From: Ruminococcus sp.
Lineage (GTDB): Bacteria; Bacillota_A; Clostridia; Oscillospirales; Ruminococcaceae
NCBI GenBank assembly: GCA_017536105.1
Contig: JAFXRZ010000012.1
Coordinates: 1 to 64,000, forward strand
Length of the DNA: 64,000 nt
Direction: 5' to 3'
Position numbers and translations under genes: made by a program. Under the pieces are notes generated by a model. That model ran no database searches. It saw nothing but the letters and a program-made list of their open reading frames with translations, and was not told where the DNA came from. Shown one piece after another: positions 1 to 12,358 of this stretch (the stretch's first letter is position 1; every line of letters starts with the position of its first letter).

Positions 1-11
1 TTTTCCGTCAT
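1..11 (-). other. Possible start of a gene running off the left edge
   Basis: On the minus strand an ATG lies at 11-9, preceded by AAGGAG about 12 nt upstream, and the frame is open to the edge (M-T-E-K). Only four codons are visible, so no product can be named. A TATATT-like -10 further upstream (about 121-131) would fit a transcript leading into it. The leader carries a small stem-loop motif (96-120) that recurs near 35.46 kb. Confidence 0.25.
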
Positions 12-95
12 ATTTCCCAAATTCTCCTTGAAAGGCGCCAGCCTTCCTGCGTCGAATTTAGGCAATCTGACAAAAAAATGGACGTCGCATCTGAC

Positions 96-120
96 GCACA
101 GGGGTTGTGCGGTGTTGCCT
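96..120. repeat. 25-bp stem-loop motif, copy 1
   Basis: The sequence has a stem GCACA/TGTGC around a short loop followed by a GCGGTGTTGCCT-like tail. A second copy in the same orientation at 35459-35483 differs at only three positions. Both copies lie outside genes. The function is unknown; it could be the edge of a small repeated element or a conserved leader hairpin. Confidence 0.4.
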
Positions 121-153
121 ATATATAATATACGCAGGAGCTTTTCCGGATAT

Positions 154-190
154 GAAAAAACTCCCCCGACCCGAAGATCGGAGGAGGTTG
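154..190 (-). terminator. Rho-independent terminator of the zinc-ribbon gene
   Basis: Read on the minus strand, CCTCCGA pairs with TCGGGGG around a short loop and is followed by a run of T. It lies just after the stop of the 702-aa membrane protein. Confidence 0.8.
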
Positions 191-206
191 GTTTATTTTC
201 GGGAGA

Positions 207-2315
207 TCAGAAGGTCTTGAGTTCTGTCTTTGTTCCTTCGTCTGCGCCGGAGAGTACTTCGTCAACAACATCTGCCAGCTTGGTGTGAGCCTTCCAGGTC
301 GAGCCGTAGCCCAGCTCAACATTACCCTCTGCATTGATAAGCGCATTATTTACTCTTACCGCAAGATAGAAGGTCTTTTCCTTGGTCTTGTCGTCTGCTT
401 CATAGGTGGCAGTTATCTTATAGACCTTAACGATATAGGTCTTGTCGTCGTAGCTGCTGATAGTTCCCTCGTCGAAGCCGTTGCACTTAACGAGATAAGC
501 CTTGTAAGCCTCGGGCTCGGAGAACTTGGTGATGTCGCCGTCGAAGTCGATCTCGCCGATGTAGCTTCTGCCGGTATAATCTTCTGTAATTTCCTTAAGG
601 ATAGCGTTGAAGGAGCTTTCTGCTTCGTCCAGCTTCTTGTGATCCTCGGCTGTTGCGTCCTCAAGGATGTACTTGCCGTAGCTGCCGTCATCCTCAATGG
701 TTATCTCCTTGAAGTAATAGCCGTCGGCATCGGGAGTGCCTGCAGGCTTGTAGCCCTGCTCCTTTAAGCTCGAATATACATAAGCCTTGATCTTAACGGT
801 ATCGCCGGCCTTGTAGAAGTCCTGCCTGTCCTCGATGGAGAAGGAAACATAGTCCTTGATGATCTGGCTGCAATTATCGGTATTTACCGAATAGCCTATC
901 TTGAGATAGGGCAGAGCGCCTTCTGATTCGAGCTTGATGCCTTCAAAGATATCTATCTCTTCGGGCTCGGAAAGTCCGGAGACTGTGAAGCTCTTGGATT
1001 CGCCGGTGTCCTTTACCAGATAGGTCTTGCCTTCGTATGTGAAGCAGTAACCCAGGGTCTCGCCGGTATCATTATCATAGATGTACTCATCTTTCTCAAA
1101 ATTCGAGTAGCTCAGATATGCTCTTATGCTGAACGAGTCGCCGTTCTTGAGGTTGTAGTTCGAGGTCTCGTAATCGTAGCGGATGAAGGGATACTTGCTG
1201 CTCTTGTCGTCGAAGGTGGCTGTGCCCATCTCGTTGATGCCGCTGAAGGTGATGTTGAAGCCTTCAAACATATCGGTGATCTCTTCGGCCTCGATAAGAC
1301 CCGTTACCTCAACTTCAAACTCTGTGTTCTCCAGCTTGATGTTTGCTTCTTCCAGGTCTTCCTCGTCATATTTTACCTTGCACTTTACAGTGTCGCCGTT
1401 GGAAAGTCCCTCGGATGTGTCGAATTCGATCTTGAGCTTGTATTCGTCCTTGGAGGTAGCCATGAGAGCCTTGCGCATCTTCTTGGCTTCGCTCTTGCCG
1501 TCAGCCTTGTCGAAAGCCTTTTCAAGGGTCTTGGTGTCATCCGAAAGATACTTGCTGTAATTTCTCTCCTTCTTTGCGTCCTTGCCGTCGCCGTCCTCGT
1601 CCTCGTCGGCATCCTTGTCGTCATCGTCATCGTCGGCGTAATAGCCGTACTCGTATCTGTGAGGATCGCACTCTTCGCAGTTGAGGTAAGCTATTGCCTT
1701 GCCCTGGCCGTCGAGACCCGAGAATTCAACAACGAAAAGGTCCTTGGCATCTATCTCCTGGAATCTGGTCAAATGCTTGTAGATAAGGAAACCTGCAACG
1801 CCGAGTATAGCAACGAGGGCTATGATAACAACGGGAATGATGATCTTCTTGGCGTTTCCGCCGGACTTGACAGCTGCTGCTGCCGGAACGGGAGAGGGAA
1901 CTGCACCTGCCGCAACGGGCATACCGGTGTTGGGATCAAAACCGCCCTGAACGGGAGCTGCGCTGAATGCTGCTGCCTGATCCTGGATCTGCTGTGCCTC
2001 TGCGCCTGCATTAGCGGCAAAAGCCTCGGCCTGATCGGCTGTCGGGGGTACCGGCTCCGCGGCATAAACTGTTTCGGCAGAGCCCATGCTCTGCTCGATA
2101 GCCTCTTCTGCCTGTGCGGCTTCATCGCCGAGACCTGCAGCGGCTGCTGCGACGGCGGCTTCGGCAACGGGAGCAACGGCCTCAGGAACAGCTTCGGCAG
2201 CTGCTTCGGGGACGGTCTCCGCAGGAGCAGCTACGGGAGCTCCGCACTTACCGCAGAAGCGTTCGTTTTCGCCCAACGGATTACCGCAGGACCCACAAAA
2301 CTTACTCTGACTCAT
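207..2315 (-). CDS. Zinc-ribbon, single-pass membrane protein with repeated extracellular modules
   Basis: This encodes a 702-aa protein of unknown function. The N-terminus carries a zinc ribbon with C7, C10, C21 and C24. Residues about 26-155 are an Ala/Pro/Glu-rich linker. One membrane helix (about 157-179, Ile/Val/Leu-rich after two lysines) leaves the long C-terminal part outside the cell. That part contains a very acidic stretch (about 227-251) and three or four related modules, each with a pattern such as F-x-V-x-G-L-x-E-x-E-E-I and a G-D-T/S-V-K-x-K segment, which suggests internal duplication. I chose the ATG at 2315 because GGAGG lies about 8 nt upstream and the protein then opens with the ribbon; a longer frame reaches 2402 but lacks a ribosome site. 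It is a single-gene unit with its own promoter and terminator. The fold resembles zinc-ribbon membrane proteins common in Clostridia; the role (sensing or cell envelope) is open. Confidence 0.85.
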   Translation of the reverse strand: MSQSKFCGSCGNPLGENERFCGKCGAPVAAPAETVPEAAAEAVPEAVAPVAEAAVAAAAAGLGDEAAQAEEAIEQSMGSAETVYAAEPVPPTADQAEAFAANAGAEAQQIQDQAAAFSAAPVQGGFDPNTGMPVAAGAVPSPVPAAAAVKSGGNAKKIIIPVVIIALVAILGVAGFLIYKHLTRFQEIDAKDLFVVEFSGLDGQGKAIAYLNCEECDPHRYEYGYYADDDDDDKDADEDEDGDGKDAKKERNYSKYLSDDTKTLEKAFDKADGKSEAKKMRKALMATSKDEYKLKIEFDTSEGLSNGDTVKCKVKYDEEDLEEANIKLENTEFEVEVTGLIEAEEITDMFEGFNITFSGINEMGTATFDDKSSKYPFIRYDYETSNYNLKNGDSFSIRAYLSYSNFEKDEYIYDNDTGETLGYCFTYEGKTYLVKDTGESKSFTVSGLSEPEEIDIFEGIKLESEGALPYLKIGYSVNTDNCSQIIKDYVSFSIEDRQDFYKAGDTVKIKAYVYSSLKEQGYKPAGTPDADGYYFKEITIEDDGSYGKYILEDATAEDHKKLDEAESSFNAILKEITEDYTGRSYIGEIDFDGDITKFSEPEAYKAYLVKCNGFDEGTISSYDDKTYIVKVYKITATYEADDKTKEKTFYLAVRVNNALINAEGNVELGYGSTWKAHTKLADVVDEVLSGADEGTKTELKTF

Positions 2316-2381
2316 ATTACGACCTCCATGCATCAAATAATAAACATAAGAAACGTGAAAACGGACATTCTCACTCATATT

Positions 2382-2410
2382 ATTATAATATACAGTTTCC
2401 AAATTGTCAA
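2382..2410 (-). promoter_or_regulatory. Sigma-A-type promoter of the zinc-ribbon gene
   Basis: On the minus strand TTGACA (2410-2405) and TATAAT (2387-2382) are separated by 17 nt. The predicted start lies about 65 nt upstream of the ATG at 2315. Confidence 0.85.
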
Positions 2411-2423
2411 TAATTTTTATTTT

Positions 2424-2545
2424 TTTAATTCACCCACCAGCTTTCAATAGGAGAAAGAGGCAACCTTCGCCGGGCCTCCCTCATAAGGGAGGCAGTTTCA
2501 CTTAGTGAATGAGGCTGCGGTGCATCCGTTGAGAGAGGCTTTTTT
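2424..2545 (+). repeat. R1 intergenic repeat, copy a
   Basis: The family begins with TTAATTCACCCACCAGC, contains a CCTCCCT...AGGGAGG stem and the palindrome TTCACTTAGTGAA, and ends GTTGRGAGAGGC followed by T-rich sequence. It has no coding capacity. Other copies are at 2563-2690, 2686-2740, 40546-40669, 44043-44180 and 44690-44815. Confidence 0.8.
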
Positions 2546-2562
2546 AATTCCCCCACCAGCTT

Positions 2563-2690
2563 TTTTTAATACACCCACCAGCTTTCAATAGGAGAAAGAG
2601 GCAACCTTCGCCAGGCCTCCCTCTAAGGGAGGCGGTTTCACTTAGTGAATGAGGCTGCGGTGCATCCGTTGGGAGAGGCTTTTTTAATTC
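2563..2690 (+). repeat. R1 intergenic repeat, copy b
   Basis: This is nearly identical to copy a, in the same orientation and directly following it, and includes the AGGGAGG stem and the TTCACTTAGTGAA palindrome. It starts with the variant TTAATACACCC. Confidence 0.8.
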
Positions 2691-2740
2691 ACCCACCAGC
2701 TTTCAATAGGAGAAAGAGGCAACCTTCGCCGAGCCTCCCC
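2686..2740 (+). repeat. R1 intergenic repeat, truncated copy c
   Basis: This is a third tandem start of the R1 family. It carries the left part only and diverges after the GCCTCCCC segment, running into different repeat sequence. Confidence 0.7.
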
Positions 2741-2789
2741 GGAGGGGTTCCACGCTCATAGTTTTCTATGGACAACACAAAGCAGCACG

Positions 2790-2845
2790 CTCTGTTGGGG
2801 GCTTTCCGATCGCCCCCAAACCCCTTCGGACACATATCTTTATTC
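2790..2845 (+). repeat. R3 repeat (GGGGGCTTTCCGATCGCCCCC type)
   Basis: An inverted repeat, GGGGGC...GCCCCC, is followed by AAACCCCTTCGGA and a short A/T-rich tail. Relatives lie at 44306-44328, 44478-44525, 44530-44580 and about 44614-44640. The rest of 2846-3030 is A/T-rich with no gene. Confidence 0.7.
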
Positions 2846-3031
2846 TAACATAGCCTTAATAATATGCTTCGCGACAAATCTCCCACTTTTAAAATCTTTA
2901 AACATCAATGTTTGAAATTAACAAAAAAGTTACGTTTATGTCACGGAAATTCAACCGTAGAACTTTCCGGCGCAGGGGAGCTCAGGCTTTGTGCAAAACG
3001 TAAAATCGGCGTCTGCGGCAGCTTCAAATGC

Positions 3032-3060
3032 TTGACTTTTATATGGGCCTGTAATATAAT
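3032..3060 (+). promoter_or_regulatory. Promoter of rpoBC
   Basis: TTGACT (3032-3037) and TATAAT (3055-3060) are separated by 17 nt. The transcript would have a leader of about 155 nt before the rpoB start. Confidence 0.9.
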
Positions 3061-3224
3061 AATATAATGTATCATAATGGATCAGCACGCCCTTTTTTGT
3101 GCCCGAAGAACGCAGAAACAGGGTCGAAGATCCCAACAAAATGCAAGTCCGCGGTGCGGTCGGAAAGCGGATATACCGCCGCGCAGATGGACTGCTTTCA
3201 GAAGAATAAGGAGTGATCAGGCCT

Positions 3225-6200
3225 ATGGTGAATGTCAAGGAAGTCAAGCTTGGCAAGAATACCCGAAAGAGCTTTGCGAAGATCAATGAGATCCTCGAAA
3301 TGCCCAACCTCATCGAGGTGCAGAAGAACTCGTATCAGTGGTTCCTCGACGAGGGCCTCAAAGAGGTGTTCAGAGACGTTGCCGCTATTACGGATTATAA
3401 CGGCACCCTCGAGCTGAATTTTGTGGACTACAGGTTTGATGAGACACCGAAGTACACAGTTGCGGAGTGCAAGGAAAGAGATGTTACCTATGCAACACCG
3501 CTGCGTGTTACTGCGAGACTTATCAACACCGAGACCGGCGTAATTAAGGAGTCCGAGGTCTATATGGGAGATTTCCCGCTTATGACCGACAGCGGCACCT
3601 TCGTTATCAACGGAGCAGAGCGAGTTATCGTTTCACAGCTCGTCCGTTCTCCCGGCGTTTATTACGCTCTCGAAAAGGACAAGAACGGCAAGGACCTCTT
3701 CAAGACCACAGTAATCCCCAACAGAGGAGCTTGGCTTGAGTATGAAATGGATTCCAACGACGTTGTCTATGTCCGCATAGACAAGAACAGAAAGATACCC
3801 CTTACGACATTCATCCGTGCCATCGGCTACGGCACAAACGAGCAGATCGAAGACCTCTTCGGACCCGACGAGAGGATCAACCAGACTATCCTCATCAAGG
3901 ACAACACCGCAAACCACGAGGAAGCTCTGCTCGAGACCTACCGCAAGCTCCGTCCCGGCGAGCCTGCAACAGTTGACAGCGCAACAACGCTGCTCAACAA
4001 CCTCTTCTTCGATGCAAAGAGATACGATCTTGCAAGATTCGGAAGATACAAGTACAACAAGAAGCTCGGCGTCGGTTCGAGACTTTCCGGACATCTGCTT
4101 TCGAGACCCGTGGTAAATCCGCTTACCGGCGAGGTCATCGCAGAAGCCGGCGAGACACTTTCCTATGTTCGCGCAATGGAGATCGAGCAGGCAGGTGTCT
4201 GCGAGGCTTATGTAAATGTTGAGACGAGAGAGCTTGTGGTCAATCCTTCGACAGGCGAGCTCGAGACAAAGATAGAGGACAAGGAAGTCAAGATCATAGG
4301 CAACGGCATGGTAGATGCTTCCGGCTATATCAGCTTTGATGCCACAGAGTACGGCGTGAACGAGAAGGTCTCGTTCAAGGTGCTCAAGGAGATACTTGAT
4401 ACCTGTTCCACCGAGGAAGAGCTGAGAGAGGCTGTTAAGGCCAAGGCTGACGAGCTCGTTCCCAAGCACATCACTATCGACGATATCATCGCTACCATTT
4501 CTTATTTCCTCAACCTTTGCGAGGGCGTGGGCAGCGTTGACGACATCGACCACCTGGGCAACAGACGTATCCGCTCTGTTGGAGAGCTGCTGCAGAACCA
4601 GTTCCGCATCGGCTTCACCAGAATGGAGAGAGTTGTCAGAGAAAGAATGAACACTCAGTCGCAGGATATGGAAGTCATCACTCCCACTGCGCTCATCAAT
4701 ATCAGACCCATAACCGCAGCTATCAAGGAATTCTTCGGTTCCTCGCCGCTGTCTCAGTTCATGGATCAGAACAATCCTCTTGCAGAGCTCACTCACAAGA
4801 GAAGACTTTCCGCACTCGGACCCGGAGGTCTTTCGAGAGACCGTGCAAGCTTCGAGGTGCGTGACGTTCACTATTCGCACTACGGAAGAATGTGCCCCAT
4901 CGAGACTCCTGAAGGCCCGAACATCGGACTTATCTCCTACCTCGCTTCCTTCGCAAGGATCAACGAGTACGGCTTCATCGAGGCTCCTTACAGAAAAGTC
5001 GATAAGGAGACCGGCGTAGTTACCGACGAGGTAGTTTATATGACCGCCGATGTCGAGGATAACTTCATGGTAGCTCAGGCAAACGAGCCTCTGACCGAGG
5101 ACCACAAGTTCGCAAGAGCTAAGGTAAACGGCCGTTTCCGCGACCAGATCCTCGAGATCGAAAGAAACAAGATAGATTTCATGGATGTATCGCCTAAGAT
5201 GGTGGTATCCGTTGCTACAGCCTGCATCCCCTTCCTCGAGAACGACGACGCTAACCGTGCTCTCATGGGATCGAACATGCAGAGACAGGCTGTTCCGCTG
5301 CTCAAGACCGAGTCGCCTATCGTCGGCACCGGTATGGAGTATAAGGCCTGCGTTGACTCCGGCGTTGCCGTAGTTGCAAAGGCAGACGGCGTTGTTGAGA
5401 GCGTTGACGCCGACAGAGTCGTTGTCCGCGAGGAGGACGGCAATACAAGAACTTACACAATGACCAAGTTCAAGCGCTCCAATGCCGGCACCTGCACCAA
5501 CCAGAGACCTATCGTCGATAAGGGCGAGAAGATCAAGAAGGGACAGGTAATAGGCGACGGCCCCGCGACCTCAAACGGCGAGCTCTCTCTGGGTAAGAAC
5601 GCACTCATCGGCTTCATGACCTGGGAAGGCTATAACTATGAGGACGCTGTTCTGCTCAACGAGAACCTCGTAAGACAGGATAAGTATACTTCTATCCATA
5701 TAGAAGAGTATGAGATCGAATGCAGAGATACCAAGCTCGGACCCGAGGAGATCACAAGAGATATCCCCAACGTGGGCGAGGATGCACTGAAGGATCTTGA
5801 CGAAAACGGCATCATCCGCATCGGTGCCGAGGTAAGAGCCGGTGATATACTTGTCGGAAAGGTAACGCCCAAGGGCGAGACCGAGCTCACCGCAGAGGAA
5901 AGACTGCTGAGAGCTATCTTCGGCGAGAAGGCAAGAGAAGTAAGAGATAATTCTCTTAAAGTTCCTCACGGCGAAGCAGGTATAATCATCGACGTTAAGA
6001 AGTTCACAAGAGAAAACTGCGACGAGCTCTCTCCCGGAGTGAATATGCTGGTAAGATGCTATATCGCTCAGAAGAGAAAGATCTCCGTCGGAGATAAAAT
6101 GGCAGGACGCCACGGAAACAAGGGCGTTGTATCGCGCATCCTTCCTCAGGAGGATATGCCCTTCCTCGAGGACGGTACTCCTCTCGATATCGTGCTCAAC

Positions 6201-7076
6201 CCCCTGGGCGTTCCTTCGCGTATGAATATCGGTCAGGTGCTTGAAGTACACCTCGGCATGGCCTGCAAGGCTCTCGGCTGGAGGATCATGACCCCTGTAT
6301 TCGACGGCGCACACGAAGCCGATATCCGCGAGTGCTTCCGCGAGGCACAGAAGAAGCACCTCGAAGAAAAGGACAAGGAGTTCACCCTCCATACAATGGA
6401 CGAGGTCATCAATCCCGGTGCCCTCGAAATGAGCGAGGACGGAAAGTTCACGGTATATGACGGAAGAACGGGCGAAAAGTTCGACAACCGCGTAACCGTA
6501 GGCTATATGTACTACCTCAAGCTGCATCACCTTGTTGACGATAAGATACACGCCCGTTCGGTCGGACCTTACTCGCTGGTTACCCAGCAGCCTCTCGGCG
6601 GTAAGGCTCAGTTCGGCGGACAGCGTTTCGGAGAAATGGAAGTTTGGGCTCTCGAGGCTTACGGCGCAGCATATACCCTCCAGGAGATCCTCACCGTCAA
6701 GTCCGACGATACCACAGGAAGAGTCAAGACCTACGAGGCTATCGTCAAGGGCCAGAACACTCCGACTCCGGGCATACCCGAAGCATTCAGAGTTCTTGTT
6801 AAGGAACTGCAGAGCCTCGGACTCGACATCAACGTTCTTGATGTTGAGGGCAACGCTATCGACCTCAAGCAGTCCTTCGACGACGATGACGATTATGTTC
6901 CCAAGGCAGCTCTTGAAGCCGAGGAGGACATGGACTTCTCCATCGACGACGGAGACCTCAGCGACGGCTTCATGGCCGAGGACGAGGACGGCGTTTCCGA
7001 GCTGGACGATTATCTTGACGACGTTGCTTCCTCCGAATACGGCAGCGACGACGATGAGGTTGACGACTATCTCTGA
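3225..7076 (+). CDS. rpoB: DNA-directed RNA polymerase subunit beta
   Basis: This is the beta subunit of RNA polymerase, 1283 aa. The rifampicin region reads [16 protein letters not shown]...[18 protein letters not shown], the drug-sensitive wild-type pattern; [14 protein letters not shown] and the C-terminal [15 protein letters not shown] block are also present. The last 70 or so residues are very acidic (many D/E), as in other Firmicutes. The start is set at ATG 3225 because AAGGAG (3208-3213) lies 11 nt upstream; a GTG at 3213 overlaps that site and is unlikely. The gene is co-transcribed with rpoC, whose start lies 61 nt downstream. It is not preceded here by the usual rplJ/rplL genes but by a repeat island and its own promoter. 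Confidence 0.98.
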   Translation: MVNVKEVKLGKNTRKSFAKINEILEMPNLIEVQKNSYQWFLDEGLKEVFRDVAAITDYNGTLELNFVDYRFDETPKYTVAECKERDVTYATPLRVTARLINTETGVIKESEVYMGDFPLMTDSGTFVINGAERVIVSQLVRSPGVYYALEKDKNGKDLFKTTVIPNRGAWLEYEMDSNDVVYVRIDKNRKIPLTTFIRAIGYGTNEQIEDLFGPDERINQTILIKDNTANHEEALLETYRKLRPGEPATVDSATTLLNNLFFDAKRYDLARFGRYKYNKKLGVGSRLSGHLLSRPVVNPLTGEVIAEAGETLSYVRAMEIEQAGVCEAYVNVETRELVVNPSTGELETKIEDKEVKIIGNGMVDASGYISFDATEYGVNEKVSFKVLKEILDTCSTEEELREAVKAKADELVPKHITIDDIIATISYFLNLCEGVGSVDDIDHLGNRRIRSVGELLQNQFRIGFTRMERVVRERMNTQSQDMEVITPTALINIRPITAAIKEFFGSSPLSQFMDQNNPLAELTHKRRLSALGPGGLSRDRASFEVRDVHYSHYGRMCPIETPEGPNIGLISYLASFARINEYGFIEAPYRKVDKETGVVTDEVVYMTADVEDNFMVAQANEPLTEDHKFARAKVNGRFRDQILEIERNKIDFMDVSPKMVVSVATACIPFLENDDANRALMGSNMQRQAVPLLKTESPIVGTGMEYKACVDSGVAVVAKADGVVESVDADRVVVREEDGNTRTYTMTKFKRSNAGTCTNQRPIVDKGEKIKKGQVIGDGPATSNGELSLGKNALIGFMTWEGYNYEDAVLLNENLVRQDKYTSIHIEEYEIECRDTKLGPEEITRDIPNVGEDALKDLDENGIIRIGAEVRAGDILVGKVTPKGETELTAEERLLRAIFGEKAREVRDNSLKVPHGEAGIIIDVKKFTRENCDELSPGVNMLVRCYIAQKRKISVGDKMAGRHGNKGVVSRILPQEDMPFLEDGTPLDIVLNPLGVPSRMNIGQVLEVHLGMACKALGWRIMTPVFDGAHEADIRECFREAQKKHLEEKDKEFTLHTMDEVINPGALEMSEDGKFTVYDGRTGEKFDNRVTVGYMYYLKLHHLVDDKIHARSVGPYSLVTQQPLGGKAQFGGQRFGEMEVWALEAYGAAYTLQEILTVKSDDTTGRVKTYEAIVKGQNTPTPGIPEAFRVLVKELQSLGLDINVLDVEGNAIDLKQSFDDDDDYVPKAALEAEEDMDFSIDDGDLSDGFMAEDEDGVSELDDYLDDVASSEYGSDDDEVDDYL

Positions 7077-7137
7077 TGTTCCGTTAAGAAGAATGTAAGC
7101 CTGTAAGTTAATAGACAACAGAAAGAGGGTACTGTTA

Positions 7138-10680
<3,543 letters not shown>

Positions 10681-10700
10681 TGATCTTATCCACAGGATAC

Positions 10701-10741
10701 AAAAAAGGTATCTTTCCCGAAGAGGGGAAGATACCTTTTTA
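10701..10741. terminator. Bidirectional terminator between rpoC and pta
   Basis: AAAGGTATCTT pairs with AAGATACCTTT around a short loop, with T-runs on both strands, so it can end rpoBC (+) and pta (-). Confidence 0.9.
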
Positions 10742-10774
10742 AGTTTGCAATAATTTGAGTTTGATGAAGCCGGA

Positions 10775-11791
10775 TCATGCCATGCCGGCGGTGATTATAG
10801 CCATCTTGTAAACTTCGTCAGCGTTGCAGCCGCGGGAAAGATCGTTGATAGGAGCGTTCAGACCCTGGAGTATCGGGCCGTAAGCCTCGTATCCGCCGAG
10901 ACGCTGTGCGATCTTGTAGCCGATGTTGCCTGCCTCGATAAGGGGGAAGATGAAGGTGTTGGCCTGGCCTGCTACCTTGGAGTCGGGGCACTTGGTCTTT
11001 GCAACTTCTGCGGAAACAGCAGCGTCGAACTGGAACTCACCGTCGATCACCAGCTCGGGGTCGATCTTGCGAGCCTCGATAACTGCATCGTGGCTGAGCT
11101 GAACAGTGCCGCCCTTGCCGGAACCGTAGGTCGAGAAGCTGAGAACAGCCACCTTCGGGTCGATGCCGAAGAAAGCAGCAGTGCGTGCAGTCTCAACAGC
11201 TACCTCTGCAAGCTGCTGTGCAGCCGAGAGAACAACGTTGCCTTCCTTGTCAACTCTGTCGGTGTAGCCGAGGTTGATAGCGCAGTCGCCCATGGAGATC
11301 TTCTCCTCAACGCCGTCCTTCTCTCTGAAAAGGATGAAGGAGGAGCTTACGAGGTTGGAGCCCTTCTTGGTCTTGATTATCTGGAGAGCAGGTCGAACTG
11401 TGTCGGCAGTGGAATAAGTTGCACCGCCCAGCAGAGCGTCAGCCTTGCCGCTCTTAACGAGCATCGTGCCGAAGTAGTTGCTCTTCTTGAGGAGCTCGCG
11501 GCACTCTTCCTCGGTCATTTTGCCCTTGCGGAGCTCCACCATCTGAGCGACCATAGCGTCCATATCGGGATAAGTAAGGGGATCCATGATAGCAGCAGCG
11601 GAGATATCGAAGCCGCCGTTATCGGCAGCAGCCTTAACCTCATCGACATTACCGCAGAGGATAACGCCCATAAGACCTTCTTTAAGGAGCCTGTCCGCAG
11701 CGGAGAGGATACGGGCATCTGTGCCCTCGGTGAAAACGATAGTTTTTTTGCTTGCTTTAAGATTAGCAAGCAGCTTGTCAAACATTGCCAT
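10775..11791 (-). CDS. pta: Phosphate acetyltransferase
   Basis: The 338-aa enzyme converts acetyl-CoA and phosphate to acetyl phosphate and CoA, the first step of acetate formation with ATP gain. The N-terminal segment KTIVFTEGTDARIL, the central SNYFGTMLVKSGKADALLGG and the C-terminal GPILQGLNAPINDLSRG are typical of the short, single-domain Pta of Firmicutes. The ATG at 11791 follows GGAGGT at 7-8 nt; a second ATG two codons on is possible. No ackA lies beside it. It is transcribed alone from the promoter at 11855-11883, with a small hairpin near the RNA 5' end (11829-11844). Confidence 0.96.
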   Translation of the reverse strand: MAMFDKLLANLKASKKTIVFTEGTDARILSAADRLLKEGLMGVILCGNVDEVKAAADNGGFDISAAAIMDPLTYPDMDAMVAQMVELRKGKMTEEECRELLKKSNYFGTMLVKSGKADALLGGATYSTADTVRPALQIIKTKKGSNLVSSSFILFREKDGVEEKISMGDCAINLGYTDRVDKEGNVVLSAAQQLAEVAVETARTAAFFGIDPKVAVLSFSTYGSGKGGTVQLSHDAVIEARKIDPELVIDGEFQFDAAVSAEVAKTKCPDSKVAGQANTFIFPLIEAGNIGYKIAQRLGGYEAYGPILQGLNAPINDLSRGCNADEVYKMAIITAGMA

Positions 11792-11828
11792 AAAAAACGA
11801 CCTCCATTTATTAGCTGATAGCTTACGG

Positions 11829-11844
11829 CAGCACGTGCGTGCTG
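11829..11844 (-). promoter_or_regulatory. Hairpin at the 5' end of the pta leader
   Basis: A perfect CAGCAC/GTGCTG stem with a GTGC loop sits just downstream of the pta -10 box. It may stabilise the RNA; no T-run follows, so it is not a terminator. Confidence 0.4.
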
Positions 11845-11854
11845 TGTTATATAT

Positions 11855-11883
11855 ATTATAGCACTGAAATTATCAAAATGCAA
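11855..11883 (-). promoter_or_regulatory. Promoter of pta
   Basis: On the minus strand TATAAT (11860-11855) has a weak -35 TTGCAT (11883-11878) at 17 nt. Confidence 0.6.
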
Positions 11884-11928
11884 GTAAAATTTGAGCACAA
11901 GGGAAGCCGACCCAACGCGCTTCGCGGT

Positions 11929-12339
11929 TTACCTTGTTACCCTGCACCCCACGACCTTTACCTCCGCAAGCGGTCTGCTCTCTCCGTCTGTCACTTTCAC
12001 TATGTAACAGCATACCGTCCGCCCGGACTTGATAAGCTCCGTCTCTGCGTAAACCGTCTCCGTCTTCGGCACCCCAAGAAAGGATATGTCACTGGTCAGC
12101 GACACCCAGTTGGGGTCATTCAGGTTCGAGGCTATCGCAAAGGCAAAGTCTGCGATCGTGAAATACACTCCCCCCATAACTCCGCCGACGGCGTTCCTGT
12201 GGCGGTCGGTTATCTTAAGGCTCACCTTCGCGTAGTTCTCTCCCACGGCTTCGATAACTGCCCCGTTTTCCGTGGCGAAGCGGTCGTTGCGGAAAAATTC
12301 CCGTGCCTTTTCCAGTTCTTTTTCATCATAGATGTTCAT
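11929..12339 (-). CDS. PaaI/hotdog-fold thioesterase family protein
   Basis: This is a 136-aa single hotdog domain. The central segment AVGGVMGGVYFTIADFAFAIA matches the helix and glycine-rich turn of PaaI-type acyl-CoA thioesterases, where the small-residue stretch G-G-V-x-x-x-x-A-D positions the thioester. It probably hydrolyses an acyl-CoA or aryl-CoA; the substrate cannot be read from the sequence. It lies 19 nt downstream of the TraB/GumN lipoprotein gene with AGGAG in that gap, so the two are likely co-transcribed. Confidence 0.85.
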   Translation of the reverse strand: MNIYDEKELEKAREFFRNDRFATENGAVIEAVGENYAKVSLKITDRHRNAVGGVMGGVYFTIADFAFAIASNLNDPNWVSLTSDISFLGVPKTETVYAETELIKSGRTVCCYIVKVTDGESRPLAEVKVVGCRVTR

Positions 12340-12358
12340 TAAAATTCTCCTGTTTCGT

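Noticed and set aside
119..346. Short open frame overlapping the terminator at 154-190
   Set aside because: It overlaps the real gene's 3' end in another frame and crosses a clear terminator.
2490..2512. R1 palindrome as a ParB/Noc binding site
   Set aside because: TTCACTTAGTGAA resembles the parS core TTTCACGTGAAA only in its outer bases; the central CG is missing, and the copies sit in a repeat family. Not enough to call it.
3633..5105. Long minus-strand open frame inside rpoB (490 codons), and similar ones in rpoC, gpmI, pgk, nrdD and mmpL
   Set aside because: These are antisense shadows of highly biased genes; their translations are low-complexity, match no family and lack ribosome sites.
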